A stretch of DNA of 64,000 nt, from assembly GCF_000473365.1 (NCBI RefSeq), contig NZ_KI421517.1, positions 3,817,901 through 3,881,900 on the forward strand, in the 5' to 3' direction. The translations under genes and the position numbers were made by a program. Source of the DNA: Adhaeribacter aquaticus DSM 16391. GTDB lineage: Bacteria; Bacteroidota; Bacteroidia; Cytophagales; Hymenobacteraceae. Position 1 is the stretch's first letter. Each line of letters opens with the position of its first letter. Under the pieces are notes generated by a model. It was not told the DNA's origin, ran no database searches, and was given only the letters and a program-made list of their open reading frames with translations. Positions 51,978 through 62,200 of this stretch are shown in pieces.

Positions 51978-52688
51978 ATGAAAGCGCTTACCTCATCTCT
52001 TAAACATTTTGTCGTTCAGAAGTTAAGAATCTCTAATAAAGAGGCCGTCCAATTAATTGTTTCAGGCAAAGTTTTAGTAAATAATCAGCAAGGAACCTTA
52101 ACCCAGGTGGTGCTTCCGGAAGATATTATTCTGTTTAATAGCCAAGTGATTAAAGAAGCGGAAGCTTTTATTTACCTGGCCTATTACAAGCCGCGGGGCA
52201 TTGAATCTACTTTAAATCCTGCTATACCAGATAACCTTTTTACCGCCTTACAACTGCCGCAACGGGTTTTTCCGGTAGGGCGCCTGGATAAAGAGTCGGA
52301 AGGATTAATGTTGCTCACGAATAACGGTAAAATTTTTGACCAGATTATTCATTCCGAGAATCACCAGGAAAAAGAGTATAAAGTTACCGTGGATAAGCCT
52401 TTAAGCCCAGAGGCTCTTAATCTGTTGGCTAATGGAATAATAATTATGGGAAGAAAGACCCGTCCAGCTATTGTGAATCAGTTGGATTCTTTTTCGTTTA
52501 CCATTGTTCTGACACAGGGGCTTAACCGGCAAATAAGGCGCATGTGTTATAAAGTAGGATACCAGGTGAATCAATTAATTCGGATCCGGATTATAAATAT
52601 TTGTTTAGGAAATTTGGCTCCGGGTGAGTGGCGAAATTTAAGTAAAGCGGAAGTGCAGGCCTTAATACAAATGATATCACCTGCATAA
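51978..52688 (+). CDS. rluF: 23S rRNA pseudouridine(2604) synthase RluF
   Basis: A 236-residue RsuA-type pseudouridine synthase. An S4 RNA-binding domain (SNKEAVQLIVSGKVLVN, about residues 18-60) precedes the catalytic domain, where FPVGRLDKESEGLMLLTNNG holds catalytic Asp. KEYKVTVDKPL, TLVQGLNRQIRRMC-like ivLTQGLNRQIRRMC and LGNLAPGEWRNLSKAE align well with E. coli RluF, which modifies U2604 (and a tRNA position). Length is somewhat shorter than the E. coli protein. It converges on the Pmp3-domain lipoprotein gene. Confidence 0.87.
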   Translation: MKALTSSLKHFVVQKLRISNKEAVQLIVSGKVLVNNQQGTLTQVVLPEDIILFNSQVIKEAEAFIYLAYYKPRGIESTLNPAIPDNLFTALQLPQRVFPVGRLDKESEGLMLLTNNGKIFDQIIHSENHQEKEYKVTVDKPLSPEALNLLANGIIIMGRKTRPAIVNQLDSFSFTIVLTQGLNRQIRRMCYKVGYQVNQLIRIRIINICLGNLAPGEWRNLSKAEVQALIQMISPA

Positions 52689-52758
52689 ACGTCTTGTCAT
52701 TTAAAGGTTAGGCACTATTAAATTTTATTAATTATTTATTAGGAAGATACAAAAAGAA

Positions 52759-52790
52759 CGGCCTTGGTTTATTAACCAAGGCCGCTCTTT
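52759..52790. terminator. bidirectional hairpin terminator
   Basis: Perfect 11-base GC-rich arms at 52759-52769 and 52774-52784 with loop TATT, followed by a T-rich tail on the plus strand and preceded by an A-run. It lies between converging genes. Confidence 0.85.
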
Positions 52791-52809
52791 CTTTTAAAGT
52801 TGTTTAGCC

Positions 52810-53442
52810 TTAAATGCTGCCAGTTACAACTAATAAGGAGTAAATTATGCCTGGCAACAACAATAGCAGGGTTAATAATAAACTAATCCAGAAACGGTTT
52901 GTGATACCTTCATATAAACCTACAGCCAGTGGCGGTATGAGGATGGCCAGAATGACCAGCAATATATTGGTGCTTTTAGCAGCGCTTTCAGTAATGGATC
53001 TTCTAACATCCTTTTTAAATTCCTTTTTTTCCGCTTTGGTCATGGTAGCCAATCGTTCCTTAGCTAAGTTGAGCATATTGGCTTCGGAAACGGTCTGGTG
53101 TTGTTTTTCAGCCGTAGCATTTGCCAAAACAGCAGAATTTACTTGTGAAAAGGTTTTAATATTTTTCTCCAAAAGTACAGGCACCGCGGCACCGGCACTA
53201 GCTTCCAATATTGGTTCAGTTTTCGAATTGAGCTGAGTTATGGCGGTATTTGCTTGGGTGGTTTCGGGTGCTTCTGAATTTTCTGTTTTCAGATCATTGG
53301 CTAAAGCGGGCTTAGCTTTCACCTTCGTGTAGTAAGTAGGAGTAGAGGAGCTAAAACTAAAATACTCTTTGGTGCCGCACGAAAATAAAAATTGGCTGAC
53401 AAATAAAACGCCTGCCACCTGTAGTAAAAACTTGCTTTTCAT
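52810..53442 (-). CDS. lipoprotein with C-terminal Pmp3/YqaE membrane domain
   Basis: A 210-residue protein. The signal peptide ends in the lipobox FLFSC (Cys22), followed by a Ser/Thr-rich stretch and an Ala/Thr/Glu-rich spacer. A basic segment (MTKAEKKEFKKDVRRS) precedes the last 50 residues. Those read LVILAILIPPLAVGLYEG...FWISLLLTLLLLLPGIIYSLL, which is a complete Pmp3/YqaE domain (PF01679), normally a stand-alone 50-60-residue protein that affects membrane potential and salt tolerance. The fusion to a lipoprotein region is odd, because lipidation and two more membrane helices would fix it in the inner membrane. Role unknown. Confidence 0.82.
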   Translation of the reverse strand: MKSKFLLQVAGVLFVSQFLFSCGTKEYFSFSSSTPTYYTKVKAKPALANDLKTENSEAPETTQANTAITQLNSKTEPILEASAGAAVPVLLEKNIKTFSQVNSAVLANATAEKQHQTVSEANMLNLAKERLATMTKAEKKEFKKDVRRSITESAAKSTNILLVILAILIPPLAVGLYEGITNRFWISLLLTLLLLLPGIIYSLLVVTGSI

Positions 53443-53768
53443 AGTTGTATAATTTAAGTTGGTAAAATCAAATTAAAGAGCAACCTGCTTTCCCTACTAT
53501 TACCTGCTACGCCAAGGTTCGTACTACCTTAATACTATTGCCAGCCTTAATGGTTTAATTAATTTAAAAACAAAGAATTTATAGGTTACCCTTCTGGGGT
53601 AGATGAAAATTGTCCTTTACCAAGAAAAGGCTATCTGGGTGTTGGTCTAAAATTTAGCAGGATCCAAAAAAAACTTGTAAGAAGGAAAGTATAAACTTGC
53701 CTTATCCGGAATAGTTACTTCTAGTAAAATAAATAAAGTAATTTGCGGCTTTTATAAAGTAAATAAAC
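53443..53768. other. intergenic region, no gene seen
   Basis: 326 AT-rich bases between divergent genes. A near match to the -7 box on the minus strand occurs around 53468-53475 but with one mismatch. Nothing else was recognised. Confidence 0.5.
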
Positions 53769-54524
53769 GTGCTGGAGATTATATATGAAGACGCGCATTA
53801 TGTAGCCATTAATAAACCTAATGGATTGCTGGTGCACCGTACCCGGATAGCAGAAGAAAAAAAAGAATTCGCTCTGCAAATGTTGCGCGATCAGTTGGGG
53901 TATCGTTTGTACCCGCTGCACCGTCTGGACCGGGGAACTTCGGGAGTATTGCTTTTTGCTAAAACATCTGAAGCCGCTGCACCCCTTGTGCAAGCCTTTT
54001 CCGATCGCCAACCAGATAAAATTTATTATTCAATTGTAAGGGGCTATACTCCGGAAGGAGGAACTATTGATAGTCCCATTCGTCCGGATAAAGACCACCA
54101 GCACAAAGAAGCACAGGACGCCATAACCCATTTTACCCGCCTGGCTACAGTTGAGCTGCCGATACCGGTTGGGCCTTACCAAACCGCTCGTTATAGTTTG
54201 GTAAAAATAAAGCCTGAAACAGGGCGCATGCACCAGATTAGGAAGCATTTTGCGCACCTCAGGCATTATATTGTGGGTGATAAAAAACACGGCGATTGGC
54301 GCCACAACCGTATGTTTCTGGAAAACCTCAACAGCCCTTATCTTTTACTGCATGCTGCCTCTCTAACCTTTGAGCATCCTTTTATCGGAGAACAAATTCA
54401 GATAAAAGCACAGATGTCCGAAAATATGCTTCGGTTGTGCCAGGAGTTTTCGTGGCAATATATTTTGGCTAGTGAAGTGGCACTTCCGCAACCAGTTCCC
54501 ATGGTTTACAATTCGGACCAGTAA
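53769..54524 (+). CDS. truC: tRNA pseudouridine synthase, TruC/RluA type
   Basis: A 251-residue pseudouridine synthase of the RluA family, probably TruC, which in E. coli modifies U65 of tRNA(Ile1, Asp). It begins with a GTG. LEIIYEDAHYVAINKPNGLLVH is the usual start, YPLHRLDRGTSGVLLFAKT holds the catalytic Asp, and KPETGRMHQIRKHFAHLRHYIVGDKKHGD is the second conserved segment. No S4 domain is present, as in TruC. It ends at a strong terminator (54669). Confidence 0.85.
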   Translation: MLEIIYEDAHYVAINKPNGLLVHRTRIAEEKKEFALQMLRDQLGYRLYPLHRLDRGTSGVLLFAKTSEAAAPLVQAFSDRQPDKIYYSIVRGYTPEGGTIDSPIRPDKDHQHKEAQDAITHFTRLATVELPIPVGPYQTARYSLVKIKPETGRMHQIRKHFAHLRHYIVGDKKHGDWRHNRMFLENLNSPYLLLHAASLTFEHPFIGEQIQIKAQMSENMLRLCQEFSWQYILASEVALPQPVPMVYNSDQ

Positions 54525-54668
54525 TAATTAAGTTCATATTCTTACTTCTAATCAAACCGGTTGAACCTGTTTATTAATTTAAAATTAAAAAGATAAAATT
54601 ATTTTAAACCTATTCAGAGTTGATGCGTAAAATATATTGTAAGCTAAATCGAAAGTGATAGCTAATAT

Positions 54669-54710
54669 AAAAAGAGGTTAAACTTGAAACGTTTAGCCTC
54701 TTTTTTTTTT
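54669..54710 (+). terminator. strong intrinsic terminator of truC
   Basis: Arms 54669-54683 and 54691-54705 pair over 15 bases with one G-U pair, and a run of ten T residues covers 54701-54710. Confidence 0.92.
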
Positions 54711-54851
54711 GCCCTAAACCCAATAAATTTTTAATTAGGTACTACTTTAATGGTATTACATTAGCTGTTAGAGGCTGAGACCGGAGTTATCAATTTTAAA
54801 AATAATATATTTTGTATTTAATCTAGTTAAACCGGAATTTAAAGGCAAAGA

Positions 54852-54886
54852 TTTTAGAAAAGGAGCAATAAGCTCCTTTTCTAAAA
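54852..54886 (-). terminator. terminator of the 54902 gene
   Basis: Perfect 15-base arms at 54852-54866 and 54872-54886 with a 5-base loop, 16 bases past the stop codon of the small minus-strand gene. On the minus strand the stem ends in T residues. Confidence 0.85.
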
Positions 54887-54901
54887 CAAAAATAATGAGA
54901 T

Positions 54902-55270
54902 TTAAAACTTGTTTGAAGTCTGCGCCTGGCCAGTGGGTTGAAAATGGGTGGCTTGTTTAATGGTTTTGGTTTTACCTTCCGCATCTTCATAAGAACGTTC
55001 TTCTACTTCTACGGATAAAGATTTACCTTTTAATTCCTTCGTATCAAACTCGGTGCTTTTTATACTAAGAGCTTGTAAGAAAGAAGCCAGAATTGGTTGT
55101 CCGGGTTCGCTCAGGTAAAACCGCTGGTTTATAAAACCTTCTTCGTTTTCTAATCGGCAATTAAAAAAAGGAATATCTTTATTTTCACTTTTGCCATCTT
55201 CTACTTCCGTAATAGTAACTATATGTCGGCCTTCCGCTAAGAAAGGTTTTTCATTTACTTTAACTTTCAT
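54902..55270 (-). CDS. hypothetical protein
   Basis: A 122-residue soluble, acidic protein, MKVKVNEKPFLAEGRHIVTI at the start and KTIKQATHFQPTGQ near the end. The charged and beta-rich sequence (RFYLSEPGQPILASFLQAL) recalls phage-type DUF669 or other single-stranded-DNA-binding-like proteins, but only loosely, and I do not recognise it firmly. The ATG at 55270 was chosen over one at 55321 because the upstream 17 residues are hydrophobic and unlike the rest. Its neighbours are unrelated. Confidence 0.6.
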   Translation of the reverse strand: MKVKVNEKPFLAEGRHIVTITEVEDGKSENKDIPFFNCRLENEEGFINQRFYLSEPGQPILASFLQALSIKSTEFDTKELKGKSLSVEVEERSYEDAEGKTKTIKQATHFQPTGQAQTSNKF

Positions 55271-55786
55271 AACTAAATCTTTTAAACTTATTGCTAATAA
55301 GAATACGGTTTTAAGGGGCATCTTGTTGAGTTTTGGCTAAATTAAATAGCATATAATTTATATTGGCTAAAACATTTAGTAAAAATTCACTCTCTGTTAT
55401 ACAGTTTGCTAGAACTTATTCAATAGTATCTTCACCTTTCTATTTTGGTATTAAACAATCCGGAAGAATAAGGAAAGGAAGGTTGGTCCTGATTTCCCTT
55501 TATTAATATAACTTTTACAATTTTTGCTTGTTCAAAAAAACTTGGCAAAATCACAGGGAGCAACAAGAAGTTAAGGAGGAAAAATTAACTAATTGATCAA
55601 AATTTGTATTTAAAATATATAAATAATTATATTTAATTAGGAGGAAGCCATTAAAAAACAGTTTGTCCGGATAAATGGTCCGTTTAACTTACGTTTATCC
55701 AGGCCCATCGAAAAAAACTTTTTCTGGCCTTTTTACCCGGTAATTTTGAAGTGTTCATTATAAAAACAGGTAGGGAGCGAAAGGTT
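55271..55786. other. AT-rich intergenic region, no gene seen
   Basis: 516 bases between divergent genes. Two AGGAGG-type purine tracts (around 55574 and 55640) are not followed by usable frames. No promoter with both elements was found. Confidence 0.5.
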
Positions 55787-57538
55787 ATGAAAATGAAACT
55801 TAATTTTGATTTATCTAATGTATTTCAGATTGTTAAACAAAATAATCTGGCATCAGGAACAAGATATCTGGTAAAGCAATTACCTAGTAAAGGATATAGC
55901 CTGGCAATAGGTACCGGATTAATTGTTTTGGTTTCTTTTCTTTCGGCTTTTACTTTTAGCACCGCTTTCGAGGAAAAAGTTGCTGGTAACCTGCAAATCC
56001 AACTTAATGAAAAAACAACCGCTGGTTTATTTGTAAATCCGGCACAACGCCCGGTTTTGACCGCTGCTTTAACGGAGCTATATGAGGCGAATAATTTTAA
56101 ACCACTTTGGCTGCAATCAGCGTCTGATAAATCTAATTTAGATTCTTTGTTGAGTGTGCTCCGGAAAGCGGGGCAAGAAGGGTTACAGCCTGCTACTTAT
56201 CATGTACATCAACTAGAAACATTAACAGCTGAGGAAGGTTTGTTCTCGGATGCTGCCCGGGTTGCAGAATTAGACCAGGTAGCAACAGCAGCTTATTTAT
56301 TATATGCTTCTCATGTATATAATGGCAGTATATCTCCAACTCAGCTAGATGCTAACTGGCACATAAAAATAAAACAACTTGCACTGGTTCCCCATTTACA
56401 AAACGCTTTACAGACAAGCAAAATCAAAGAATCTTTAACAGAACTGGCTAATGTGAATCCGGCTTCTGCTCAACTTAAACGAGAACTGGCTAATTTAAGA
56501 GGCATAGCAGAAATAGGAGGTTGGCCAACTAACAATAAAATAGTAGTTAAAAATGACGCCAATGAAGCAGTAACAATTCTGAAGAAAAGATTGGTATTTT
56601 CCGGTGACCTGGATAGTACTTTAAGCAAGGGAAACCTGTATGATCAGGCGGTTTCTAAGGCGGTAGAAAAATTTCAGAAGCGCCATGGTTTACAGGTAAC
56701 TGGCAAAGTTGATCAGAAAACAGTTAATACGTTAAATGTACCAGTTGAAAAAAGGATCGAGCAAGTAATTGTTAACCTGGAGCGCTTGCGCTGGCAGCCA
56801 CGTCGCGGAACTGAAACGGTAATTGCCGTAAATATTCCGGAATTCAAGCTGCGGGTTTACGAAGCCAATAAAAAAGTTCTAGAGTCCCGGGTAGTGGTAG
56901 GTAAAACGAACTTTGCAACTCCTGTTTTCGAAGATTCTTTAGAGACCATCGTTTTTAGTCCGGAATGGAATGTGCCGGACCAAATTGCCCGGGAAGAGAT
57001 TTTACCGCAATTGCAAAAAAGCGCCGGTTACCTGGAAAAAAACAACTTTCTGCTTTACGATTCCTATAGTGCCACCGCTAAGCCGCTTAATGCTTATGCC
57101 ATTAATTGGCAAGCCGTAACGCCCGAAAATTTTAAATACCGGATAGTCCAGAAAGCAAATCCAAAGAATGCGTTAGGTGCTGTTAAATTCTTATTCCCTA
57201 ATCCATTAAACATCTACATTCACGATACACCGGCTAAACAATTATTTAACGAAAACAAAAGGGCCTATAGCCATGGTTGCATTCGGTTAGAAAATCCGGG
57301 TAAGCTTGCTACCGTATTACTTAAAAATGATAATGCCTGGACGGTAGATAAAATTCAGGAAAAAATGAACCAGTTAGAATCAACCAAAGTAGGTCTGAAA
57401 AAAGCCGTTAAGGTTAACATTATGTACCTGACCGCTTTTGTACATGATGGTCAATTACAGTTCCGGGACGATGTGTATGGTTATGATCAGGCTCAGTTAG
57501 CTACTCTGAAAAATCCTTCTTTTGTAGCACTTCGGTAG
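55787..57538 (+). CDS. L,D-transpeptidase (YcbB/LdtD-like)
   Basis: A 583-residue periplasmic enzyme that cross-links peptidoglycan 3-3 or anchors proteins, anchored by one N-terminal hydrophobic segment (GLIVLVSFLSAFTFST). A scaffold domain follows, and a peptidoglycan-binding helix bundle (AVSKAVEKFQKRHGLQVTGKVDQKTVNTLN). The catalytic YkuD domain has IVFSPEWNVPD, HDTPAKQLF and the active-site motif YSHGCIRLE with Cys498. The start at 55787 was chosen over 55751 because a GGAGCGAAAGG ribosome site precedes it and the upstream residues are not typical. It ends near a tandem 21-base repeat. Confidence 0.88.
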   Translation: MKMKLNFDLSNVFQIVKQNNLASGTRYLVKQLPSKGYSLAIGTGLIVLVSFLSAFTFSTAFEEKVAGNLQIQLNEKTTAGLFVNPAQRPVLTAALTELYEANNFKPLWLQSASDKSNLDSLLSVLRKAGQEGLQPATYHVHQLETLTAEEGLFSDAARVAELDQVATAAYLLYASHVYNGSISPTQLDANWHIKIKQLALVPHLQNALQTSKIKESLTELANVNPASAQLKRELANLRGIAEIGGWPTNNKIVVKNDANEAVTILKKRLVFSGDLDSTLSKGNLYDQAVSKAVEKFQKRHGLQVTGKVDQKTVNTLNVPVEKRIEQVIVNLERLRWQPRRGTETVIAVNIPEFKLRVYEANKKVLESRVVVGKTNFATPVFEDSLETIVFSPEWNVPDQIAREEILPQLQKSAGYLEKNNFLLYDSYSATAKPLNAYAINWQAVTPENFKYRIVQKANPKNALGAVKFLFPNPLNIYIHDTPAKQLFNENKRAYSHGCIRLENPGKLATVLLKNDNAWTVDKIQEKMNQLESTKVGLKKAVKVNIMYLTAFVHDGQLQFRDDVYGYDQAQLATLKNPSFVALR

Positions 57539-57556
57539 TATAAAAGTAAAAATATT

Positions 57557-57598
57557 ACTTCGGAAGTAGTTAATAAAACTTCGGAAGTAGTTAATAAA
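57557..57598. repeat. perfect 21-base tandem duplication
   Basis: Two identical 21-base units (57557-57577 and 57578-57598), each starting with the near-palindrome ACTTCGGAAGT. They lie between the L,D-transpeptidase stop and its terminator. Confidence 0.9.
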
Positions 57599-57607
57599 TA
57601 ATTAGAA

Positions 57608-57666
57608 AGCAGAGGCTGTTGGCGTAATAGGTTGTTCACCTGTTTTGCCGACAGCCACTGCTTTTT
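57608..57666 (+). terminator. hairpin terminator of the L,D-transpeptidase gene
   Basis: Arms 57608-57622 and 57648-57662 pair over 15 bases with two imperfect positions, one of them a G-U pair; a T-run (57662-57666) follows. Confidence 0.7.
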
Positions 57667-57763
57667 AAACCTCGGTTTTAGTTAAGACTAAATATAAGAA
57701 GTATAATATTCCATATCTTTAATAAATAAAGATAACAATGGTGTTAAAAAGAGGATTACAGCT

Positions 57764-58291
57764 CTAAATTAAAATTTTCAAGTCTGCTGCAATTTTTTCA
57801 GCCCATTGCTTTTGTTTGGTTTTATTATTCCCACCATTAGTTTCCCGATCATACAATACCTGGTACTGCCCCATTTCGCGGGAATTTTTTTGCAACAGCT
57901 CTTCTACTTTTTCTTTTTGTTCGTCAGCACCCAAACTATTTAACTGAAGTTCCAATGTTTCGGCAAAGATATGAGCAATATCAAAGTGTACTTGTTCATG
58001 AGCCAGGGTATAAGCATCTTTGTATCCGGGTTTTACCCACGACTGATTACGGAAGGCAATAGCATATACATCGTAAGTAGTTTTGCCCGACCAGAAACTA
58101 ACTTTTTTAACCCGTAAATTAATAGAAACAATTATTTGCGCACCAGCCTCCGAACGGCTATAGTTCGGCTTTCCTTTAAAATCATCCCAGGTCAGTTTCT
58201 TTTCAGGATTATAAACCAGGGTATCGCTCTTTTGGCTATACCCGGATAAGGATAATACCATACCCAAAAAAATCAAATACCATACTTTCAT
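57764..58291 (-). CDS. DUF922 putative secreted zinc protease
   Basis: A 175-residue exported protein with a signal peptide (residues 1-19, ending SGYSQ). The start KLTWDDFKGKPNY and the zinc-site motif TLAHEQVHFDIAH (His98, Glu99, His102 as H-E-x-x-H, and a further His107) define the DUF922 family, thought to be secreted metalloproteases. No measured activity is known to me. It stands alone. Confidence 0.83.
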   Translation of the reverse strand: MKVWYLIFLGMVLSLSGYSQKSDTLVYNPEKKLTWDDFKGKPNYSRSEAGAQIIVSINLRVKKVSFWSGKTTYDVYAIAFRNQSWVKPGYKDAYTLAHEQVHFDIAHIFAETLELQLNSLGADEQKEKVEELLQKNSREMGQYQVLYDRETNGGNNKTKQKQWAEKIAADLKILI

Positions 58292-59224
58292 ACATCCCCT
58301 TTCGTTTAATCCAACCCAGACGTTTTTTATGGGCTTTAAGTTTGCCCGCTACTAATGCAGGTGCAATCTTTTGTCCAATAATAACCTAAAACCGGGCACT
58401 ACAGTGGGAAGGGTAGCAAAGAGCATTCCAAACAATTATAATAGCTTTTTTAAGAGGTGACAACGGATTATAATTTGGTTTTACCAGTTGATTATTACCT
58501 GTTAAGATATTTGTGAAATGCTAAGATCTATGATAATTTTTAACAGTGTTAAAATAGAATTTATAACATAACTAAGGCCGTTCTGGCATGTTAAATATTT
58601 GCATTTTAGAGGCTAAAACAAAATGCACTATGATCTACTCCTCTGGTGGGTTTGCGCCGCGCGCTATCGGAAAATTCTTAAAACCCTAAACCAATACCAG
58701 GTGGAAATCTGAAATCGCTAAGTTAACCGGCTAGATAATAAAGTTATTTACCCTTTTTATATTGTATTAAAAGTTAGGACCGGGAACCAGATTTTATAAG
58801 GTATTAAAGACAACTAATTAATACAGTCCAATAATTAATGAAGACTTAATCTGAGACCTTCGGTTCTCCAGTTTTCTCTAAATGCTATTGCTTTCTGGTG
58901 CTCCTAATCTTCTATTTCTGATTCTTACTTAAAAAATTTAATTTTTTCAGGCTTTTATATTATTGAATTACAGCAGATTAAAGTTTGATATTATAATAAT
59001 AACAAAATATAATCTTATTATTATATAATTCGTATGTAATAATTGTAATATATTAATTATTTTTATTACTTTATTATCACAAATTAAGCTTATATTATTT
59101 ATTAAAATTTATTCCTCTATAAGCTATTTGTTAAGTTTTGATCTAATGTTATTCTAAACTTTCAAATAAATAAGCAGAACACTAGACGATTGTTTTCTGT
59201 GATTTAGTATTAAAAAAACACTGC
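58292..59224. other. long AT-rich divergent intergenic region
   Basis: 933 bases, very AT-rich especially 58980-59160, where TTATTATAATAATAA-like runs occur. A GC-rich stretch around 58640-58675 gives only a chance-sized 19-codon frame. No gene, RNA or terminator with good support. It should contain the promoter of the T9SS protein; no clear TAnnTTTG box was found. Confidence 0.5.
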
Positions 59225-62200
59225 ATGAAAAAATTCTACAAATTTTTTTTACTGTGCCTTTTAGGACAGTTTTTAATACATACATATGCACTAGCCCAGG
59301 CCCAGGCGCCTGATTTTATTTGGGCAAACCGAATAGGTGAAGATACCTACCGTAGTGCTAGTTCATTAGGCGACAAAAACGATATAGCCAGAGATGCTTC
59401 TGGAAATATTTATGTAAGCGGCAATTTTGAATCTTCTATCACATTTGGGAATATAACCCTAAACAGCAGTGGGGATTATGATTTATTTATAGCTAAATAC
59501 GATCCTGCGGGAAATGTACTTTGGGCCAAAAGTGCCGGAGGAAGTGGTTCCGATAAAAGTCGGAGTATTGCAGTAGATGGTGCAGGGAATGTTTACATAA
59601 CCGGGCGATTCAAAAGTAGTCGGGCTTCTTTTGGCTCTTTTACTTTGTCCAACACTGGGGATGATGATGTTTTTATCGCTAAATATGATGCTTCAGGAAA
59701 TATAATTTGGGCCAAAAGTGCCGGAGGAACCAGCACCGATCAGGGAAATGGCATAGCAGTAGATAGGTCCGGAAATGTTTACGTGACAGGAAGTTTTTAT
59801 ACTACGGTTTCCTTTGGTGGTACTACGCTTACCAGCACAGGTGACAGGGAAATGTTTATTGCCAAATACGATGGATCAGGAAATTTGCTTTGGGCAAAAA
59901 GTGCCGGAGGGCCCTATCATGATCATGGGATGGAAGTGGCCGTTGATGGTTCAGGTAATGCTTACATAATAGGAGAGTATTATAAAACAGGTACATTTGG
60001 TGGAGTACTACTCACGAGTGATGGGGATTCGGATATTTTTGTTGCCAAATATAATAGTTCTGGTAATGTGGTGTGGGCACAAACAGGCGGCGCTTCCGGA
60101 ACATTTAATGATAAAAGCCAGACCATTGCGGTGGATGCTTCCGGCAATGCTTTTGTTACAGGTAGTTTTACAGGCACGGGTTCGTTTGGCAGTAGCAGGC
60201 TCCAGAGTAGAGGAATGGCTGATTACTTTCTGGTTAAATACAGCAGCGAAAATGGATCTGTAGAGTGGGCAAAAAGTTATGGAGACACCGGTGATGATAC
60301 GAGCTACGGAATTACGCTGGATGATGTTGGTCAGCCCTTAGTAACGGGTGAAACTGAGAGTAGAACTGGCACAGGTATTGATGTTTTTGTTACACAATTT
60401 GATCAGCTGGGAGGTGAACAGTGGACAAAAAACGCCGGAGGCTCCGGTAGCGATTATGGTCAAAGCCTTGTAGCCTTTGGCGGTAATATATACCTAACGG
60501 GAGAATATTCTGGTAATGCTACTTTTGGTGGGAAAACCCTTACTGCCAGAGATAAAGGAATTTTTGTAGCAAAATTGAGCAGCTCTTCTCCAGCTCCCAT
60601 TGTTACACCTCCTACTGTTAAGGGAGGTAGAAGATGTTTCGCGGGTGATGTAACATTGGAGGCAGCTGGAGGAAATAATGGGGAATACCGATGGTACACT
60701 ACCGCTACCGGAGGCACTGCAATTCCATATGCTACTAATGCGACTTATACCACTCCAATGTTAAGTGCCACAACTACTTATTATGTGTCATTAGTAAGTG
60801 GTAGTTATGAAAGTGAAAGAGTGCCCGTAACTGCCACCATAGATAATGGTCCCGGGAACAATAGAATATCAGGAGGAGGGGACTTTTGCTATGGTGAAAC
60901 TGTAAGAATTACAGGCTCTGTACCAAACGGATTGGACGATTACGTTATCTTATATAAATGGCGAATGCTAATTCCTCTTCCCTCTGGTGGGACTGAGTTT
61001 AAAGATCTTCATCAAGGATTTACAACAGATCCAAATTATAGTGTAGGTGCTTTTCCTCCAGGGATTAATGGGTATCTTCCAAGGCCTAACGGTCCAAGGA
61101 CTTTTCAAGTGGAAAGACTGGCACATTATTCAGGAGGAGGAGGATGTCCAAGTTTTAGTAATTTGGTAACAATAAATGTTTTATATCCTGTAGAGCCTCC
61201 GCTGGCAACTCCTTATGAAGTTGAGAACTGTGGTCCAGGTAAGGTAACATTAACGGCAACTGGAGGAAGTAATGGGGAATACCGATGGTACACTACCGCT
61301 ACCGGAGGTACTGCCATTCCGAATGCTACTAGTGCTACTTTCACCACGCCTGAATTGACGGCAACAACTACTTATTATGTTTCCTTAGTTAGTGGCTCCT
61401 GTGAAAGTAGTAGAACACCCATAAAAGCAACCATTAAAGCTTTGCCTTCTGCACCAACCGTGAGTAATTTTAGCTACCAGCAAGGAGCAATGGCTCCAGC
61501 CTTAACAGCTACCGGCAGTAATCTGCTGTGGTATACAGCTGCTACAGGAGGCACCGGTTCAGCAACTGCCCCAACACCATCCACAGCTGTAGCAGGAACA
61601 ACTAATTATTATGTAAGCCAAACATTGAATAGTTGTGAAAGCCCCCGGGCTGCAATAACCGTAACGATTACTCCAGCAATCCCAATAAGTTTTAACTTAG
61701 GCTCAGTAAATGGCCAGCAGGGGAGTGAGGTAATATTTCCTGTAAGGGTTTCTAATTTCAGAGACATTATTTCTATGCAGGGCAGTGTGCAGTGGAACAG
61801 CTCCGTAGCTACTTTTGTGGGCGTGGAGTATTTCGGCATAGCAGGCTTAACTAGCGCTAACTTTGGCACCACGGCAGCCAGTAGCGGTCAGCTTAGCTTT
61901 TCCTGGAACCAAACGGCCACTTCGCCCTTCAGCTTACCCGATAACACCATCTTATTTGCTGTTCGGCTGCGGTTGGTTGGTAGCCCGGGAGCCAGTACAA
62001 TTTTTTCGCTTAGCAGTTCTCCAGTCAAGGTTGAATTTATCAACAACAACCTGGCTTCCGTGACAGTTGGTTATAACAGCGGCCAGGTAAGCATAGACAA
62101 AGAAGTGGTTATTTCAGGTACGGTTAAATCCCTATCGGGTACCCCGCTCAAAGACGTAGTGGTAAAAGCCAGCAGTAGTGCTGGTAAACAACATGTTGTT

